A stretch of DNA of 64,000 bases from Bacteroides stercorirosoris. GTDB taxonomy: Bacteria; Bacteroidota; Bacteroidia; Bacteroidales; Bacteroidaceae. The stretch is from NCBI RefSeq assembly GCF_900142015.1, contig NZ_FQZN01000011.1:1-64000 (forward strand). Direction: 5' to 3'. Under the pieces are notes generated by a model. That model was not told the DNA's origin, searched no databases, and saw only the letters and a list, made by a program, of their open reading frames with translations. Position 1 is the first letter of the stretch; every line of letters starts with the position of its first letter. Position numbers and translations under genes: made by a program. This document shows, piece after piece, positions 25,578 through 33,944 of the stretch.

Positions 25578-25650
25578 CCACAGATTACACAGATAAGCAC
25601 AGATTTCGATATTGATAAGTAAGTCTGTAATGATCCGGAAAATCTGTGGT
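25578..25650. repeat. ACCACAGATT inverted repeat with short direct repeats
   Basis: ACCACAGATT at 25578-25587 is the exact reverse complement of AATCTGTGGT at 25641-25650. The left arm continues with two further CACAGAT words at about 10-11 bp spacing. It overlaps the annotated start of the first permease. It belongs to the CACAGA-type intergenic repeats also seen at 42501-42587. Confidence 0.6.
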
Positions 25651-26841
25651 ATAAATCATTTGAACGTGAGAGATAAGAAATACATAGCCTTGTGGAACGT
25701 CATAAAACGGGAATGCCGACGGTTGGTTTCCCGTCCGCTATACCTGTTTTGCATGGTGATAGCGCCACTGTTTTGCTACGTGTTCTTCACCACACTGATG
25801 GACTCGGGACTTCCCGTCAATATGCCCGTAGGTGTAGTGGACCAGGACATGACCTCCACTTCACGCCAATTGGTGCGCAACCTGGATGCTTTTGAGCAAA
25901 CCGCCGTTGTTGCCCACTATCCTACCGTGAACGAGGCCCGCACCGCCATGCAGAAAGGCGAAATCTATGGTTTCTATTATATCCCGCAAGGTACTACCGC
26001 CAAAGCGCAATCCCAACGGCAGCCAACCGTTTCATTTTATACCAACAATACCCTGCTCATCGCCGGTTCGCTGCTCTATAAAGACATGAAGATGATGAGC
26101 GAATTGGCATCGGGAGCCGCTGCACGCACCACTCTTTACGCAAAAGGCGCTACCGAAGACCAAGCCATGGCATTTCTGCAACCTATCGTCATCGACACGC
26201 ATCCACTGAACAACCCGTGGCTGAACTATTCCGTATACTTGTGCAATACTTTTGCACCGGGTGTACTGATGTTACTGATTTTTATGATAACGGTTTACTC
26301 CATCGGAGTGGAAATAAAAGACCGCACAGCCCGCGAATGGCTACGCATGGGAAATAACTCTATTTATATCTCCCTTGCCGGAAAACTGTTGCCACACACA
26401 GCTATCTTTTTCCTGATGGGGATATTATACAACGTGTACCTGTACGGTTTTCTTCATTTCCCCTGTAATAGCGGTATCATCCCAATGCTGCTTGCCACCC
26501 TCTGCTTGGTGCTGGCTTCGCAAGGCATGGGCGTACTCATGATAGGAACTTTGCCCACCCTACGCCTGGGATTGAGTTTCGCGTCACTCTGGGGAGTGCT
26601 TTCGTTCTCCATGTGCGGACTCTCGTTCCCCGCTATGGCCATGCATCCCGTACTGCAAGGGTTGGCCAATCTGTTCCCGTTACGCCACTATTTCCTGATT
26701 TATGTAGATCAGGCGCTGAATGGCTATCCGATGATCTATTCATGGATAAACTACGTGGCATTGCTCATTTTCATGATGCTTCCTTTCCTCATTGTGCATC
26801 GGCTTAAGGGAGCGTTGGTTTACTATAAATACGTGCCCTAA
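25612..26841 (+). CDS. ABC-2 type permease of exporter, first copy
   Basis: A membrane protein of up to 409 residues in the ABC-2/YbhS-YbhR permease family: one N-terminal helix, a large periplasmic domain (about residues 60-210) and five or six C-terminal helices. The ATG at 25612 is used, but it lies inside an inverted repeat; ATG 25630 or GTG 25666 (RDKKYIALWNV) are reasonable real starts. Its stop overlaps the start of the second permease (TAATG). No ATP-binding subunit is encoded in the operon, which is odd for this family. Confidence 0.88.
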   Translation: MISKSVMIRKICGINHLNVRDKKYIALWNVIKRECRRLVSRPLYLFCMVIAPLFCYVFFTTLMDSGLPVNMPVGVVDQDMTSTSRQLVRNLDAFEQTAVVAHYPTVNEARTAMQKGEIYGFYYIPQGTTAKAQSQRQPTVSFYTNNTLLIAGSLLYKDMKMMSELASGAAARTTLYAKGATEDQAMAFLQPIVIDTHPLNNPWLNYSVYLCNTFAPGVLMLLIFMITVYSIGVEIKDRTAREWLRMGNNSIYISLAGKLLPHTAIFFLMGILYNVYLYGFLHFPCNSGIIPMLLATLCLVLASQGMGVLMIGTLPTLRLGLSFASLWGVLSFSMCGLSFPAMAMHPVLQGLANLFPLRHYFLIYVDQALNGYPMIYSWINYVALLIFMMLPFLIVHRLKGALVYYKYVP

Positions 26842-28082
26842 TGAAACATCTGACGTTCAAACAGAAAGTAGTACAAGGTATCCACGATTTATTCTATATC
26901 TGGGTACGGGAATTCCGCACGACCTTCCGCGATCAAGGCGTGCTCATCTTCTTTGTGCTTGTCCCGTTGGTATATCCGCTGATTTATGCTTTCATCTATA
27001 CAAATGAAACGATACGTGAAGTGCCTGCCGTTGTGGTAGATAACTCCCGCAGTTCGTTAAGCCGCGAATATCTGCGCAAGGTGGATGCCAGCCCGGAAGT
27101 GAAGATTGTGGCATATTGTGCCGACATGGAAGAAGCCAAACTGATGCTGAAAGACCGTCTGGCTTATGGCATCATCTATATACCTGCCGAATTCAGTGAC
27201 GACATTGCGCGGGGAAAACAGACTCAGGTCAGCCTGTTCTGCGACATGAGCGGATTGCTGTACTATAAATCCCTGCTGAATACGAACACGAGTGTATCAC
27301 TGGACATGAATGCAGACATAAAGATACAGCGTGCAGGCAACAGTACCGACCGTCAGGATGAAATCACCGCATATCCGATAAGATATGAAGATGTCACTCT
27401 TTTCAACCCGACGAATGGTTTTGCCGCATTTCTGATACCTGCCGTACTGATACTGATCATTCAGCAGACCTTGCTACTCGGTATCGGACTTTCCGCCGGA
27501 ACTGCACGCGAACACAACCGGTTCAAAGATCTGGTGCCCATCAACCGTCATTACAACGGGACGTTACGTATCGTTTTCGGCAAAGGTTTGAGTTACTTTA
27601 TGGTGTATACCCTTGTATCTGTCTACGTACTTTGTGTAGTACCTCGCTTGTTCAATCTTATTCAGATAGGTCAGCCGGGTGTACTAAGTCTCTTTTTGTT
27701 ACCCTATCTGGCTGCCTGCATTTTCTTTGCCATGACAACTTCGATTGCCATACGCAACCGGGAAACCTGCATGTTGATATTCGTCTTCACATCCGTGCCT
27801 TTGTTGTTCCTTTCAGGTATTTCCTGGCCGGGTGCGGCAATGCCGGATTTCTGGAGATATTTTTCTTATATCTTCCCGTCTACTTTCGGCATCAATGGCT
27901 ACGTACGTATCAATAGCATGGGGGCTACGCTCAACGAAGTGGCCTTTGAATACCGCGCTTTATGGATACAGGCAGGCATCTATTTTCTGACAACCTGCTG
28001 GGTATATCGCTGGCAGATAATCCAAAGTCGGAAGCATGTGATTGAAAAGTATAAGGAATATAAGAATAGGCAAGAGTCATAA
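26841..28082 (+). CDS. ABC-2 type permease of exporter, second copy
   Basis: A 413-residue permease of the same family as its neighbour, with an N-terminal helix at about residues 30-50, a periplasmic domain and C-terminal helices ending before HVIEKYKEYKNRQES. Two different permeases probably form a heterodimer, as in YbhR/YbhS. It is the last gene of the four-gene operon; a 22-bp-unit repeat array follows 15 bp after its stop. The substrate is unknown; drug, lipid or small-molecule export are all possible. Confidence 0.88.
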   Translation: MKHLTFKQKVVQGIHDLFYIWVREFRTTFRDQGVLIFFVLVPLVYPLIYAFIYTNETIREVPAVVVDNSRSSLSREYLRKVDASPEVKIVAYCADMEEAKLMLKDRLAYGIIYIPAEFSDDIARGKQTQVSLFCDMSGLLYYKSLLNTNTSVSLDMNADIKIQRAGNSTDRQDEITAYPIRYEDVTLFNPTNGFAAFLIPAVLILIIQQTLLLGIGLSAGTAREHNRFKDLVPINRHYNGTLRIVFGKGLSYFMVYTLVSVYVLCVVPRLFNLIQIGQPGVLSLFLLPYLAACIFFAMTTSIAIRNRETCMLIFVFTSVPLLFLSGISWPGAAMPDFWRYFSYIFPSTFGINGYVRINSMGATLNEVAFEYRALWIQAGIYFLTTCWVYRWQIIQSRKHVIEKYKEYKNRQES

Positions 28083-28097
28083 ATAAGCTGCTTGCTT

Positions 28098-28207
28098 TTG
28101 CCATAGGCGTGGCACAACATTGCCATGCCTATGGCAAAACATTGCCACGCCTATGGCAAGACTGTGCCAAAGCGATGGCAAGACTGTGCCACTTCGATGG
28201 CAAGGCT
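28098..28207. repeat. Tandem array of five 22-bp units (TGCCA...TGGCA family)
   Basis: Units start at 28098, 28120, 28142, 28164 and 28186, all exactly 22 bp. Each has TGCCA near its start and TGGCA about 8 bases later, so every unit can fold as a small hairpin such as TTGCCATGCCTATGGCAA. The remaining bases vary, and a decayed sixth unit may follow at 28208. The array lies between the convergent exporter operon and the SGNH hydrolase gene and may serve as a bidirectional terminator, though there is no T-run. Confidence 0.8.
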
Positions 28208-28227
28208 GCGTCACTGTATGAATTCCG

Positions 28228-29295
28228 TCAACGGGTAATATGTTTCTTAATCAACGGATATAATACTTCAGCATAACGCATAAATCCCAAGTCAGTGAAA
28301 TGAACTCCATCAACAGTCGCTTCGCCATCATGTCCGATCATATCTTTAGAAGACAGAAAATAGATATTCTTTTCACCTTTTTTCTTTAGCGACTGGAAAA
28401 TAGCTGCAATTGTTTCATTCTTGGCTTCCACTTCCCGCGCAATATTTTTATTAAAACGGGAATGAGGGAAAATAGGATCTTCTACAAAAAGAACAGGAGT
28501 ATCGGGATGCTTAGCGCGAATGATTGAGTAGAACTTTTCCGCACGTTCTTTCATCTGCTCTACCGTAGCATTAGGCAAAAAGTCAAGAACAAACATGGAA
28601 GCATCAACCGAAGCCGCAACTTCAGCTATCTCCAAATCGAGTAAAGCATTGCCACTAAAACCCAAATTGATGCATTCACGATTGAGCCAACGTTCAAGAA
28701 TATTGGTATGAGCCATGCCCGGACGGGAGGCGCAACCACCCTGCAGAATACTGGTTCCATAAAAAAGAACCGGTTTCCTACGTACCGGCAAATCAACCGC
28801 CGGCCGGTCAAGCGTCGAAAGACTATCTACGCCGATAGCCAAAGACGTGACACCGTCATATAAAGAAAGGTATAGAAGATATTCCCTTTCCTCAGGGTCC
28901 ATGTTTTTCACAATGGTTGCCTCATTCACTTTGCCTTGCGGCCGTCCGCTACCGGCAAATATCCACTTACCGTCTTGCAGGCAGTAAAGGTCGAGTCCTT
29001 TGATACCCGTAGGTGTCATGTGGTTCATACTCATATTGTTCCTGACCTCCCATTTTGCCGCAATGCAAGTGGAATTAGAGCGGAAACGTAAAGCAAGTCC
29101 GGCACTGTTTCGTCCCAAATTCCAAAGAGGCTTACGGGAAATGTGCTCCAAAGAATCCGGAAGACGTTCATAACGAGTAAGAGTAGCTTCCGTCGCTTTA
29201 CCCAAAAGAGGAAAAGCGGAAGCATCGTGATAAAGAATCTGGGCATGACTTGACGCAGCCAGCAACAATCCCATAATAAAAGCTTTGGTTCTCAT
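28228..29295 (-). CDS. Secreted SGNH/GDSL-family hydrolase
   Basis: A 355-residue protein with a signal peptide (start MRTKAFIMGLLLAASSHAQ). After a beta-rich N-terminal domain of about 150 residues comes an SGNH hydrolase domain: FYGTSILQGG has the nucleophile Ser, NLGFSGNA the Gly/Asn block, and DGVHFTDLGF the catalytic Asp-His. Such two-domain enzymes in Bacteroides often act as carbohydrate or lipid esterases. The start at 29295 was chosen over a longer frame because the predicted -7 box lies between them. It diverges from the TlpA-like gene. Confidence 0.9.
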   Translation of the reverse strand: MRTKAFIMGLLLAASSHAQILYHDASAFPLLGKATEATLTRYERLPDSLEHISRKPLWNLGRNSAGLALRFRSNSTCIAAKWEVRNNMSMNHMTPTGIKGLDLYCLQDGKWIFAGSGRPQGKVNEATIVKNMDPEEREYLLYLSLYDGVTSLAIGVDSLSTLDRPAVDLPVRRKPVLFYGTSILQGGCASRPGMAHTNILERWLNRECINLGFSGNALLDLEIAEVAASVDASMFVLDFLPNATVEQMKERAEKFYSIIRAKHPDTPVLFVEDPIFPHSRFNKNIAREVEAKNETIAAIFQSLKKKGEKNIYFLSSKDMIGHDGEATVDGVHFTDLGFMRYAEVLYPLIKKHITR

Positions 29296-29319
29296 GATGA
29301 TATAGATATTAAGATGATT

Positions 29320-29350
29320 CAAAGGTACGTTGAAAAACAACATTCCTCAA
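29320..29350 (-). promoter_or_regulatory. Promoter of SGNH hydrolase gene
   Basis: On the minus strand TTG (29348-29350), 20-bp spacer and TACCTTTG (29320-29327) fit the Bacteroides consensus. The box lies 25 bp before the chosen ATG. Confidence 0.6.
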
Positions 29351-29388
29351 CAGTTTCACATCAATTAACAAGCAAGAGAGCTATCATT

Positions 29389-29409
29389 TACGAAACATTC
29401 GTAACTTTG
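29389..29409 (+). promoter_or_regulatory. Operator-like dyad and -7 box of the TlpA-like gene
   Basis: TACGAAACATTCGTA (29389-29403) is a 15-bp dyad with six-base arms TACGAA/TTCGTA. It overlaps TAACTTTG (29402-29409), the probable -7 box. The same arrangement is found at 31353-31373 before the blaI-like gene, so both promoters are likely controlled by that repressor. Confidence 0.65.
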
Positions 29410-29427
29410 GAGGAAAACTACAATATT

Positions 29428-31332
29428 ATGAAACGACTTTATTCTCTGCTCAGCTGTTTGCTACTGTGCCTCTGTTGCACCGTCCAAGCCAAAAACAAAG
29501 TGATTGAACAACCTCCGTTCATTGTCAGTAACACCACTTCTATCGAGGTCAGTCAGATCGACATCAGTGATACGGCTACTGTAGTACACATCTATGCCAA
29601 GTATCGGCCTAAGAACTGGATAAAAATCGCTTCGGGAAGTTACCTGAAAGATAATAATGGAGAGACTTATCAACTGCGTTCAGGCATAGGTATCACACCG
29701 GACAAAGAATTCTGGATGCCGGAATCAGGCGAGGCTGAGTTCCAACTGGTATTTCCTCCTCTCCCCGATTCTGTAACCTCTGTTGACTTCACAGAGGGGG
29801 CTGATATAGAAAATGGATTCAGCATCTGGGGAATACAGGTGAAAGGTAAAAAACTGCCGAAACTGATGTTGCCGAAAGAAGCCATTATACATAAAGCGGA
29901 TGCCAAAGCTGAATTGCCGGAACCGGTCATCGGATACGGCAAAGCCATATTGAAAGGCAAATTACTGGATTTCTATCCCGGTATGCCTACCCCGATCACT
30001 CTGGTGGCATGGGAAAGCGCCAAAGGGGACTTATCAGAAAATCAGATAGACATTCAATCGGATGGAAGTTTCAGCAAAGAAGTGCCGTTGACAAACAGTA
30101 CGCCATGTTCGATATACATATCCGGCAGCAAGCCACTCCAAATTTTTATGGAACCGGGACAAACCACCGAAGTATACATCAACTTGCGCGAAATTTCCCG
30201 CCGCCAATCCAAGTTCCATAAAGACGAGAAGCCTTATGGAGAAGTCATCTATGTGAATGGTCCCTTGGCTGCCATAGTACAAGACCTGAATCAGGATATG
30301 CCTGATACGAACATACAGGAAAAAGTGTATAAGAATACAAAGAATTTCGCCGGAATAGGCATTGATGCGTATAAAGAGCGGATACTTGAACTTTCTGCAG
30401 AAGCGCAAGCAGAAATAGACAAACTCCCATGCGGTCAGGCAACACGCCAACTGCTCACCACCAATAATAAACTGTCCACAATCGGATTATTGCGCTTCGC
30501 AGCAAGCACACTGACATCTGCTGCTATCAGCGCCAATCAGGTGACCCGGGAAGAAGCGCAGAAATACTATCAGGAACTTGCACAGAAAGTACCGGCCGAT
30601 TATATTCCCAACGCAGACTTTGCATTGCTAAATAACCCGCAGGCAACTTTCTCCAGCCAATACGTAAACATCATAACCGGCTACTACCGCCAAAGTGATG
30701 AATTTGCCAAATCATGGGGAACGGACAGCGGTATCTTTTTCGATATTGCCCGGGCTATTCCTCTTTATCAAGGTATCAAGAACTTCACTCCATTGACGGA
30801 AGAACAGAAGACAGCACTAAATACCCTGCCCACCGCTTATCAGGAGATGCTGACTGCCGCCAACAATCAATTGTTAGCGAAAATCGAGGCCAATAAGAAA
30901 AAGACCGGATTCACGGTAAACGAAACCGGAGAGGTCAGTAATGAAGATCTTTTCGCCTCCATCATCAGCAAGTTCAGCGGTAAAGTACTGTTAGTTGACT
31001 TCTGGGCTACCTGGTGCGGTCCATGCCGCATGGCCAATAAGGCAATGGTTCCCATGAAGGAAGAATTGAAAGACGAAGATATTGTATACTTGTACATCAC
31101 CGGTGAAACCTCTCCATTGAAGACGTGGGAAAACATGATTCCCGACATCCACGGTGAACACTACCGGGTGACAGCCGCCCAATGGGATTACCTGGGTAAG
31201 AGCTTCAATATTTCAGGCGTTCCTACCTATCTAATTATCGACCGGGAGGGAAACGTCAAATACAGACAAGTGGGTTTCCCCGGAGTAAATACGATGAAAG
31301 AGGAGCTCCTAAAGGTTATTCACACTAATTAA
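29428..31332 (+). CDS. TlpA-family thioredoxin-like protein, exported
   Basis: A 634-residue exported protein with an N-terminal signal peptide (MKRLYSLLSCLLLCLCCTVQA). Residues about 30-500 form beta-rich and helical domains of the kind seen in Bacteroides TlpA-type proteins. The last ~150 residues are a thioredoxin fold with LVDFWATWCGPCRMAN, so the redox CGPC motif is intact, and the cis-Pro is seen in SGVPTYLII. It is expected to reduce or isomerise disulfides in the envelope. The ATG at 29428 was chosen as it begins the signal peptide and follows the promoter. Its operator links it to the BlaI/M56 pair downstream. Confidence 0.9.
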   Translation: MKRLYSLLSCLLLCLCCTVQAKNKVIEQPPFIVSNTTSIEVSQIDISDTATVVHIYAKYRPKNWIKIASGSYLKDNNGETYQLRSGIGITPDKEFWMPESGEAEFQLVFPPLPDSVTSVDFTEGADIENGFSIWGIQVKGKKLPKLMLPKEAIIHKADAKAELPEPVIGYGKAILKGKLLDFYPGMPTPITLVAWESAKGDLSENQIDIQSDGSFSKEVPLTNSTPCSIYISGSKPLQIFMEPGQTTEVYINLREISRRQSKFHKDEKPYGEVIYVNGPLAAIVQDLNQDMPDTNIQEKVYKNTKNFAGIGIDAYKERILELSAEAQAEIDKLPCGQATRQLLTTNNKLSTIGLLRFAASTLTSAAISANQVTREEAQKYYQELAQKVPADYIPNADFALLNNPQATFSSQYVNIITGYYRQSDEFAKSWGTDSGIFFDIARAIPLYQGIKNFTPLTEEQKTALNTLPTAYQEMLTAANNQLLAKIEANKKKTGFTVNETGEVSNEDLFASIISKFSGKVLLVDFWATWCGPCRMANKAMVPMKEELKDEDIVYLYITGETSPLKTWENMIPDIHGEHYRVTAAQWDYLGKSFNISGVPTYLIIDREGNVKYRQVGFPGVNTMKEELLKVIHTN

Positions 31333-31343
31333 CTTGCTGTCCA

Positions 31344-31373
31344 TTGCTTTATTACGAAACTTTCGTAGCTTTG
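31344..31373 (+). promoter_or_regulatory. Promoter and autoregulatory operator of blaI-like gene
   Basis: TTG at 31344-31346, 19-bp spacer and TAGCTTTG at 31366-31373 form a promoter. The perfect palindrome TACGAAACTTTCGTA (31353-31367) fills the spacer and overlaps the -7 box by two bases, an ideal place for a BlaI/MecI-type repressor. Confidence 0.7.
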
Positions 31374-31402
31374 CATTGAATTCATTTTAATACTTTATTT
31401 CC

Positions 31403-31765
31403 ATGGAAAAGTTAACTATACAAGAAGAAGAAGCAATGATTTACATTTGGGAACTGGGCAGTTGCTTCGTAAAAGACATTGTTGCCAAATATCCCAATCC
31501 GGTACCTCCTTACACTACGGTAGCTTCCATTGTAAAGAACTTGGAGCGCAAACAGTATGTTACGGCCGCACGAGTAGGAAATACGTACCAATACACGCCT
31601 GCCATTCGCGAAAGTGAGTATAAACGTACCTTCATGAGTGGATTTGTGCGTAACTATTTCGAAAACTCTTACAAGGAAATGGTTTCTTTCTTTGCCAAAG
31701 AACAAAAGATTTCAACCAATGACTTGAAAGATATTATCGATATGATTGAAAAAGGAAAAGAGTGA
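31403..31765 (+). CDS. BlaI/MecI/CopY-family transcriptional repressor
   Basis: A 120-residue winged-helix repressor. LTIQEEEAMIYIWELGSCFV, YTTVASIVKNLERKQYVTAA and TYQYTPAIRESEY follow the BlaI/MecI pattern, and the C-terminal helices form the dimer and cleavage region. In known systems the repressor is inactivated after a signal from a BlaR1-type membrane metalloprotease, and here such a partner is encoded 43 bp downstream. It likely binds the TACGAA dyads at its own promoter and at the TlpA-like gene. Confidence 0.92.
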   Translation: MEKLTIQEEEAMIYIWELGSCFVKDIVAKYPNPVPPYTTVASIVKNLERKQYVTAARVGNTYQYTPAIRESEYKRTFMSGFVRNYFENSYKEMVSFFAKEQKISTNDLKDIIDMIEKGKE

Positions 31766-31808
31766 GGATTTATGATAGAAATACATAATTCATAAATTAT
31801 AAATTGAT

Positions 31809-33839
31809 ATGTTGGCCTATTTTCTAAAAATAAATGTAGCCATTGCGCTGTTTTATGCGTTCTACCGGCTGTTCTTCTATAAAGACACATTCTTCACGTG
31901 GCGCAGGGCGGCATTGCTTTGTTTCTTTGCCGTTTCTGCCGTCTATCCGTTGTTGAACATACAGACATGGATTACAGAGCAGGAACCTATGGTAGCAATG
32001 GCAGACTTATACGCCGACATTATCTTGCCGGAAATTACTCTTACACCAGAACAAGCCACTGCCGACTGGAAAACTCTTCTGCTCCAAACGGCCGGTTTCG
32101 TCTATTGGGGAGTAGTGTGCTTATTAGCAATCCGCCTCCTCATACAGCTCATTGGCATTATCCGGCTATCTTTCCGCTGTCGGAAAACGCTAATAGGTGA
32201 CACCAATGTGTATCTGCTCAGACAAGCGGGCGGACCTTTTTCTTTCTTTCACTGGATATTCATTTATCCGGTCTCACACACTGAAGATGAACTAAGCGAA
32301 ATACTGACTCATGAAAAAACCCACGCCAACCAATGGCATTCGGTGGATGTACTTATCAGTGAGACTATATGTGTTTTCTGTTGGTTCAATCCCTTTGCCT
32401 GGCTCATGAAACGTGAAATCCGTACCAATCTGGAATATTTGGCGGACAACCGTGTATTGGAAACCGGGCATGACTCTAAAGCCTATCAGTATCATCTGTT
32501 AGGATTATCCCACCATAAGGCTGCAGCAACTATCTATAACAGTTTCAATGTTTTACCTTTAAAAAAACGCATCAAAATGATGAACAAAAAGAGAACCCGA
32601 GAAATAGGGAGAACTAAGTATCTTATGTTCCTCCCCTTGGCAGCCTTACTTATGATTATCAGCAACATCGAAGCCGTGGCACGCACCACGAAAGAAGTTG
32701 CCAAAGACGTCATAGAGGCTGTGGAAGAAAATCTGACGCCGAAAACAACGACGCCGGATATGGAAGTTGCTACTGAAACGGCACCGCTGGAAACACCGGC
32801 ACCGCAACAGGAAAAAGACAAGCTTGTAAGCTACAAAGGAGTAGTAGTGGATAAAGACGGAAAAGCGGTGGAAGGTGCTGAGTTTTTGGTAGATCGCCGC
32901 TATGACCTACCAAAAGGCCAATCGTATGTCACAGGAAAGGACGGCAGTTTTTCTTTCAAAGCATTCGAAAATGCAAAAATGGCGGTGCTTTGGAATAAAG
33001 ATGGAAAAATGATGGTAGTAACCGTGACTATCGACAAAGAGAATAATTCGAACATGAAGATTGTCATGAATAGGGAATGGCAAAATCCGCCCGCCAATGA
33101 TCCGGACAATCCCGTATTCGAAGTAGTGGAACAAATGCCTGAATTTCCGGATGGTGGAATGCCTGGCTTGATGCAATTCTTATCGAAAAACATCAGATAT
33201 CCGGTAAATGCACAAAAGAATGGTACACAAGGTCGCGTTACTGTACAATTTATTGTAAATGTAGACGGAAGTATCTCCCATATAGGGATTATTCGTGGGG
33301 CAGATCCGGAATTGGACGGTGAAGCTGTACGCGTTATCAGCACAATGCCTAACTGGAAACCGGGTATGCAAAAAGGTAAAGCTGTACGGGTGAAATATAC
33401 GGTTCCCGTCATGTTCCGCTTAAATGATGAAAAGAAGGAAGAATTCAAACCCGTACCGAAGATTGATGAGTCAATTGTCGTGGTAGGTTATGCAAGCCAG
33501 GAAAAATCACCAATAGAAGAAGATGTGGTTTTTGAAATCGTAGAACAAATGCCTTCATTTGCCGGTGGTATGGAAGGGCTGATGCGCTATCTGTCCAGAA
33601 ATATTAAATATCCTGTAACGGCACAAAAGGCAAGAATACAAGGACGAGTACTTGTACAAATTATCATCGACTCAAATGGCAACGTTACAAATCCGAAAAT
33701 AACAAAGAGTGTAGATCCTTCACTGGATGCAGAAGCAATCCGCGTGACTGCGAACATGCCTAAATGGCAACCGGGCATGCAGAGAGGAAAGGCTGTCAAT
33801 GTGAAATATACATTCCCCATCGAGTTCAAGCTACAGTAA
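31809..33839 (+). CDS. BlaR1-like M56 metalloprotease fused to two TonB C-terminal domains
   Basis: A 676-residue protein. Residues 1-290 form the M56 membrane peptidase: several helices and the zinc motif HEKTH (His168, Glu169, His172). A membrane helix near 270-285 leads to a linker rich in Thr/Glu/Pro, then a carboxypeptidase-regulatory-like beta domain (about 335-410) and two tandem TonB C-terminal domains (about 425-540 and 570-676), both with NIxYPVxAQK. No penicillin-binding sensor domain is present. It should sense an envelope signal and cause loss of the BlaI-type repressor encoded upstream. The duplicate TonB domains could contact TonB-dependent transporters. Confidence 0.88.
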   Translation: MLAYFLKINVAIALFYAFYRLFFYKDTFFTWRRAALLCFFAVSAVYPLLNIQTWITEQEPMVAMADLYADIILPEITLTPEQATADWKTLLLQTAGFVYWGVVCLLAIRLLIQLIGIIRLSFRCRKTLIGDTNVYLLRQAGGPFSFFHWIFIYPVSHTEDELSEILTHEKTHANQWHSVDVLISETICVFCWFNPFAWLMKREIRTNLEYLADNRVLETGHDSKAYQYHLLGLSHHKAAATIYNSFNVLPLKKRIKMMNKKRTREIGRTKYLMFLPLAALLMIISNIEAVARTTKEVAKDVIEAVEENLTPKTTTPDMEVATETAPLETPAPQQEKDKLVSYKGVVVDKDGKAVEGAEFLVDRRYDLPKGQSYVTGKDGSFSFKAFENAKMAVLWNKDGKMMVVTVTIDKENNSNMKIVMNREWQNPPANDPDNPVFEVVEQMPEFPDGGMPGLMQFLSKNIRYPVNAQKNGTQGRVTVQFIVNVDGSISHIGIIRGADPELDGEAVRVISTMPNWKPGMQKGKAVRVKYTVPVMFRLNDEKKEEFKPVPKIDESIVVVGYASQEKSPIEEDVVFEIVEQMPSFAGGMEGLMRYLSRNIKYPVTAQKARIQGRVLVQIIIDSNGNVTNPKITKSVDPSLDAEAIRVTANMPKWQPGMQRGKAVNVKYTFPIEFKLQ

Positions 33840-33889
33840 GTCAATAATCCAAGATAAATTCTCTCTTACACAAAAGATTACCTGCAAGT

Positions 33890-33925
33890 CCTGCCCCTGA
33901 TTGTTTTCCTATCATCAGAGGCAGG
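33890..33925. terminator. Terminator hairpin between convergent M56 and mrp genes
   Basis: CCTGCCCCTGAT pairs with ATCAGAGGCAGG. The single mismatch on the plus strand becomes a G-U pair on the minus strand, so it may act mainly for mrp. A T-run follows some 13 bp later on the plus strand. Confidence 0.65.
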
Positions 33926-33944
33926 ATGCAGATAATCCAATTTT

